In this document: piece by piece, positions 5,943-7,944 of the stretch
Layout of the letters: the number at the start of each line of letters is the position of its first letter
How positions within the stretch are numbered: position 1 is the first letter of the stretch
Assembly: GCA_031278395.1 (NCBI GenBank)
Contig: JAITKM010000035.1
Span: 1-7,944, forward strand
Reading direction: 5' to 3'
Origin: Deltaproteobacteria bacterium
Lineage (GTDB): Bacteria > Bdellovibrionota_C > UBA2361 > SZUA-149 > JAITKM01
Length of the DNA: 7,944 nt
Notes under the pieces: model-generated
The model's input: only the letters and a program-made list of their open reading frames with translations
What the model was told of the DNA's origin: nothing
Database searches by the model: none
Made by a program: the position numbers and the translations under genes

Positions 5943-6109
5943 TACGATAAATACAAACGTTATGTTTCTGCCGCAGGATGTTTTTCTTGAAAAACATTTC
6001 CGACCGCCAGTATCAAAAAAAAAAAATAGGCAAGCAGTTAAAAAAATATTTTAAAATCTATAAAAATTAACAAGTTATATAAAGCGAAAGTAACCCCGCA
6101 CCAGAAGAA
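5927..6109 (-). repeat. 183-bp leader repeat, copy 2
   Basis: Near-identical to 1-184 and 7738-7919. Together with the adjacent maturase start it forms a longer near-identical segment, 5638-6109 against 7450-7919. Copy 2 has A12 where the other copies have A13, and one extra A completing a 9-bp hairpin (ATGTTTTTC/GAAAAACAT). It must hold the maturase promoter or leader; no clear promoter pair stands out. Its end, rich in GCACCAG/CCAGAAGAA motifs, abuts the gene ending at 6147. Confidence 0.9.
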
Positions 6110-6146
6110 AAGCCCCCTGCACCAGGAAGACCAGAAAAAGAAAAAA

Positions 6147-6881
6147 CTACAGATACGTCTCTCGTAAAAAATTCTTCCACCCCTCTATAAACTGACTTGG
6201 TTCGACATTAAGATTTTCAAATGGAGCTACATCCTTAGAAAAAAAATATTCTTTTAACTTTTCTGCACCATAAGTTCTAATAATATATTCAATAATCGTA
6301 TAAGCGGCCAGGTAACCACCTTGACGACTTCCAAGCTCCTCAGAAGTCTTGGCATTAAGCCACAACTTAAATGTTTTATCTGACAAGTTGTTTATATTTC
6401 GTGCTAGATGCTTAATATCTTCATAGTTATATCGTTCGGCAAAATGTTCGGCGATACCTTCTGTCATTATCGCTAGCTTGTGACAATTATTATGCCATGA
6501 AAAAACATGTACTAACTCATGTACAACAGTTTTTATCATGTCCTGATAAGTCTTCCCTACTTGTTCTGCAGTGCTTGGATCTAGTATCATTATCTTCTTA
6601 TCGCCTCCGAACCCAACCATCCATGACGGTTGTACGCTACCACATGCAAATATATGAAGAGATAATTGATCCGCAAAAACAAAAATTGTCACATCGACAT
6701 TTGATACCTGAAAAAATTTTTCCAATTTTGTATACTTGGACTTTATTGCGATAACAATGTCTTTTATAACTTCTTTTTTCAGACTGTCCGAATGAATTAT
6801 TGTAATTGGCAAACAGTCAAGTAAAGTTATTTTACTAAATGACTCAGACATAGAAATTGTTTTATATCCGGATTTAGACAT
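6147..6881 (-). CDS. HExxH metallopeptidase-like protein of unit C
   Basis: A 244-aa cytosolic paralogue of the protein at 3281-4012, with no signal peptide. HELVH is at 121-125 and TEGIAEHF at 140-147, so H121, H125 and E141 are likely zinc ligands and E122 the catalytic base; the site is intact. Divergence from the unit B paralogue is clear through the whole length while the catalytic region and the C-terminal tyrosine-rich helix (YTIIEYIIRTYG) are kept. The gene starts only ~30 bases after hairpin element 4, with none of the promoter-bearing spacer seen in units A and B, so it may rely on read-through from the precursor. GAAAG precedes the ATG by four bases. Function in peptide processing or self-protection is inferred from its repeated linkage. 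Confidence 0.85.
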   Translation of the reverse strand: MSKSGYKTISMSESFSKITLLDCLPITIIHSDSLKKEVIKDIVIAIKSKYTKLEKFFQVSNVDVTIFVFADQLSLHIFACGSVQPSWMVGFGGDKKIMILDPSTAEQVGKTYQDMIKTVVHELVHVFSWHNNCHKLAIMTEGIAEHFAERYNYEDIKHLARNINNLSDKTFKLWLNAKTSEELGSRQGGYLAAYTIIEYIIRTYGAEKLKEYFFSKDVAPFENLNVEPSQFIEGWKNFLRETYL

Positions 6882-6912
6882 AATTCTTTCGATTTAGAAC
6901 ATAAACAAAAAA

Positions 6913-6958
6913 GTGTGGATTTTATAAGCCAAAAATTCACAAAAGGCAAAACCCAATG
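6913..6958 (-). terminator. conserved hairpin element 4, diverged (possible terminator)
   Basis: Stem arms 6914-6923 and 6932-6941 match the other elements, with one change that gives an A-C mismatch on the minus-strand RNA (a G-U pair on the plus strand). A better U tract follows, CTTTTTTGTTT. It begins two bases past the stop of the second precursor. Confidence 0.6.
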
Positions 6959-6959
6959 A

Positions 6960-7079
6960 CTAATCAACCTGCACACAACTCATGTCGTAACAACTAATGT
7001 TGCAACCAACAACAGTTCCGTTAAACAAGTTGAACGCATTATTAAATTCATCCAACATTTCATCATAGAACCATACCAT
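6960..7079 (-). CDS. Cys-containing RiPP precursor peptide, unit C
   Basis: A 39-aa peptide homologous to the unit B precursor in its leader: M-V-W-F at the start and L-D-E-F-N-N at residues 9-14, at the same spacing. The core differs: GCNISCYDMSCVQVD, with three cysteines (C26, C30, C35). It starts 54 bases downstream of the broken maturase, mirroring unit B. TAAGGGGGTGAT five bases before the ATG and a preserved upstream hairpin support real translation. Because its own maturase is disrupted, it is either silent, left unmodified, or modified in trans by the intact enzyme at 4523-5872. The shared leader with a variable Cys-bearing core is typical of RiPP families, and the conservation argues against a chance open frame. 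Confidence 0.82.
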   Translation of the reverse strand: MVWFYDEMLDEFNNAFNLFNGTVVGCNISCYDMSCVQVD

Positions 7080-7084
7080 ACTTC

Positions 7085-7110
7085 ATCACCCCCTTAGGAC
7101 GCACAGCGCC
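7085..7110 (-). promoter_or_regulatory. strong ribosome site with upstream hairpin, precursor of unit C
   Basis: TAAGGGGGTGAT (7085-7096) sits five bases before the ATG at 7079. GGCGC-TGT-GCGTC (7098-7110) upstream is the counterpart of the unit B hairpin and keeps pairing through a G-U pair. Confidence 0.7.
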
Positions 7111-7133
7111 AGTTAAAGGAAAAATTCATTAAC

Positions 7134-7684
7134 CTACACAAATTTCAAAAGCCCTCGACTCGCCATACCTTTAAGGAAATTTTCCTTATCTATTTGCGAA
7201 AAGTTTAACAACACTCCACAAGTAGAATATTCCTTCCCTACTTCGAAACCTCTCAATAACGCAAGAGTATCACTAGAAACAAGGTGCGAACCAATGCCTT
7301 CGACAGTTCCGACAACCGCTCCCCACTCTTCTTCACGAACATGATATTCCTGAAGAATAAAATGTGTTGATAACAAAGTTGAAGAAAGTGTTTGCCTACT
7401 TACCATTTGCTTCTGTACCTGTTCAGCTTCAAAACAGGAAAGTTTAAAAATGGTTCAACGCCAGTCAGAACAACATCAAAGAGTTCGTTTTTCACACACT
7501 GCTCAAGCACGCGCTTTGCAGTATCCATCGTCATGTTTGCAGATGGTGAATCACCAACTAATGCAAGCTCACTTTTGTCTCGCCAGTAGTTGTAGCAATG
7601 CACACACTTGCAATTGCAAGCCGATGTAACTTCGATTTGCATGCTTGTTGGTGCACGCAACTTCCGAAACAATCTTCTACTCAT
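7134..7684 (-). pseudogene. radical SAM/SPASM maturase remnant with internal deletion
   Basis: The first 84 codons differ from the intact maturase at only five residues, one of them changing GGEP to GVEP. At about 7437 the sequence jumps to the equivalent of residue ~350, with a frame change, so about 265 residues including the rest of the barrel and the whole SPASM domain are gone. The last ~80 codons (7134 to about 7406) encode the C-terminal domain, only about half identical to the intact copy. The N-terminal frame stops after L-K-L-N-R-Y-R-S-K-W. The 90-residue C-terminal part has an ATG at 7406 and could be made as a separate leader-binding protein, but its ribosome site is poor, so I treat the locus as a pseudogene. 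Confidence 0.9.
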
Positions 7685-7693
7685 ATTTAGTTT

Positions 7694-7753
7694 TTCCTTT
7701 CTTGGTTAAAGAAATGAAAGTGTTTATGTAAAAACCTTAAGAAAAACACTTTC
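7694..7753 (-). promoter_or_regulatory. structured 5' leader of the broken maturase
   Basis: Same two hairpins as at 5884-5942: 10-bp arms at 7744-7753 and 7716-7725, and the short TTTCTT/AAGAAA stem over the ribosome site. Near-identity with the intact copy suggests recent duplication rather than independent conservation. Confidence 0.4.
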
Positions 7754-7919
7754 TACGATAAATACAAACGTTATGTTTCTGCCGCAGGATGTTTTTCTTG
7801 AAAACATTTCCGACCGCCAGTATTAAAAAAAAAAAAATAAGCAGGCAGTTAAAAAAATTTTAAAATCTATAAAAATTAACAAGTTATATAAAGCGAAAGT
7901 AACCCCGCACCAGAAGAAG
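7738..7919 (-). repeat. 183-bp leader repeat, copy 3
   Basis: Third copy, upstream of the broken maturase. It carries the A13 tract, T instead of C before that tract, and a tandem CCAGAAGAAGA motif at its far end. The remaining bases to 7944 show no recognisable feature. Confidence 0.9.
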
Positions 7920-7944
7920 ACCAGAAGAAGAATAAATTTGTTAT

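Noticed and set aside
7134-7406. 90-aa C-terminal domain as an independent leader-binding gene
   Set aside because: It matches the maturase C-terminus, its ATG has no good ribosome site and it is best explained by the deletion; kept only as a possibility in the pseudogene entry.
1-7919. 183-bp direct repeats as insertion sequences or a CRISPR array
   Set aside because: No transposase, no terminal inverted repeats or target duplications seen, and the copies are kilobases apart with genes between them.

Overview
This window looks like a low-GC, Bacillota-type bacterial chromosome or accessory island. The supporting signs are AT-rich intergenic DNA, AAAGGAGG/AAGGGGGTGAT-type ribosome sites and a radical SAM/SPASM maturase; no taxon can be fixed from sequence alone. 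Every gene I can support lies on the minus strand, so the array is transcribed from high to low coordinates.

The main content is a repetitive, partly decaying set of peptide-modification (RiPP) cassettes. The fullest cassette (unit B, 6109 down to 3137) runs: a 183-bp repeated leader region, a radical SAM/SPASM maturase (4523-5872), a small Cys-rich precursor peptide (4321-4467, 48 aa), a conserved hairpin element, a promoter, a cytosolic HExxH metallopeptidase-like protein (3281-4012), and a terminator. Unit C (7919 down to 6147) has the same order: repeat, a maturase broken by a large internal deletion (7134-7684), a second small precursor (6960-7079, 39 aa) with the same leader motif but a different Cys pattern, the hairpin element, and a second metallopeptidase (6147-6881). 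Unit A (3091 down to 1) holds a 107-aa protein of unknown function, the hairpin element, a metallopeptidase pseudogene that has lost its active site (2142-2575), a GNAT acetyltransferase (1412-2026), a different HExxH protein (388-1269), a fourth hairpin element and a third copy of the 183-bp repeat. That last copy should be the leader of another maturase gene starting just outside the left edge.

Proposed working of the system: the maturase recognises the shared N-terminal leader (W-F ... L-x-E-F-N-N) of the small peptides, perhaps through its PqqD-like C-terminal domain, and uses its Fe-S clusters to modify the Cys-rich C-terminal core, most plausibly as thioether links. The metallopeptidase-like proteins could remove leaders or act in processing or immunity. 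The strong Shine-Dalgarno sites of the precursors contrast with the weak one of the maturase, which fits a substrate made in excess over its enzyme. No transporter, transposase, CRISPR array, tRNA or rRNA was seen.
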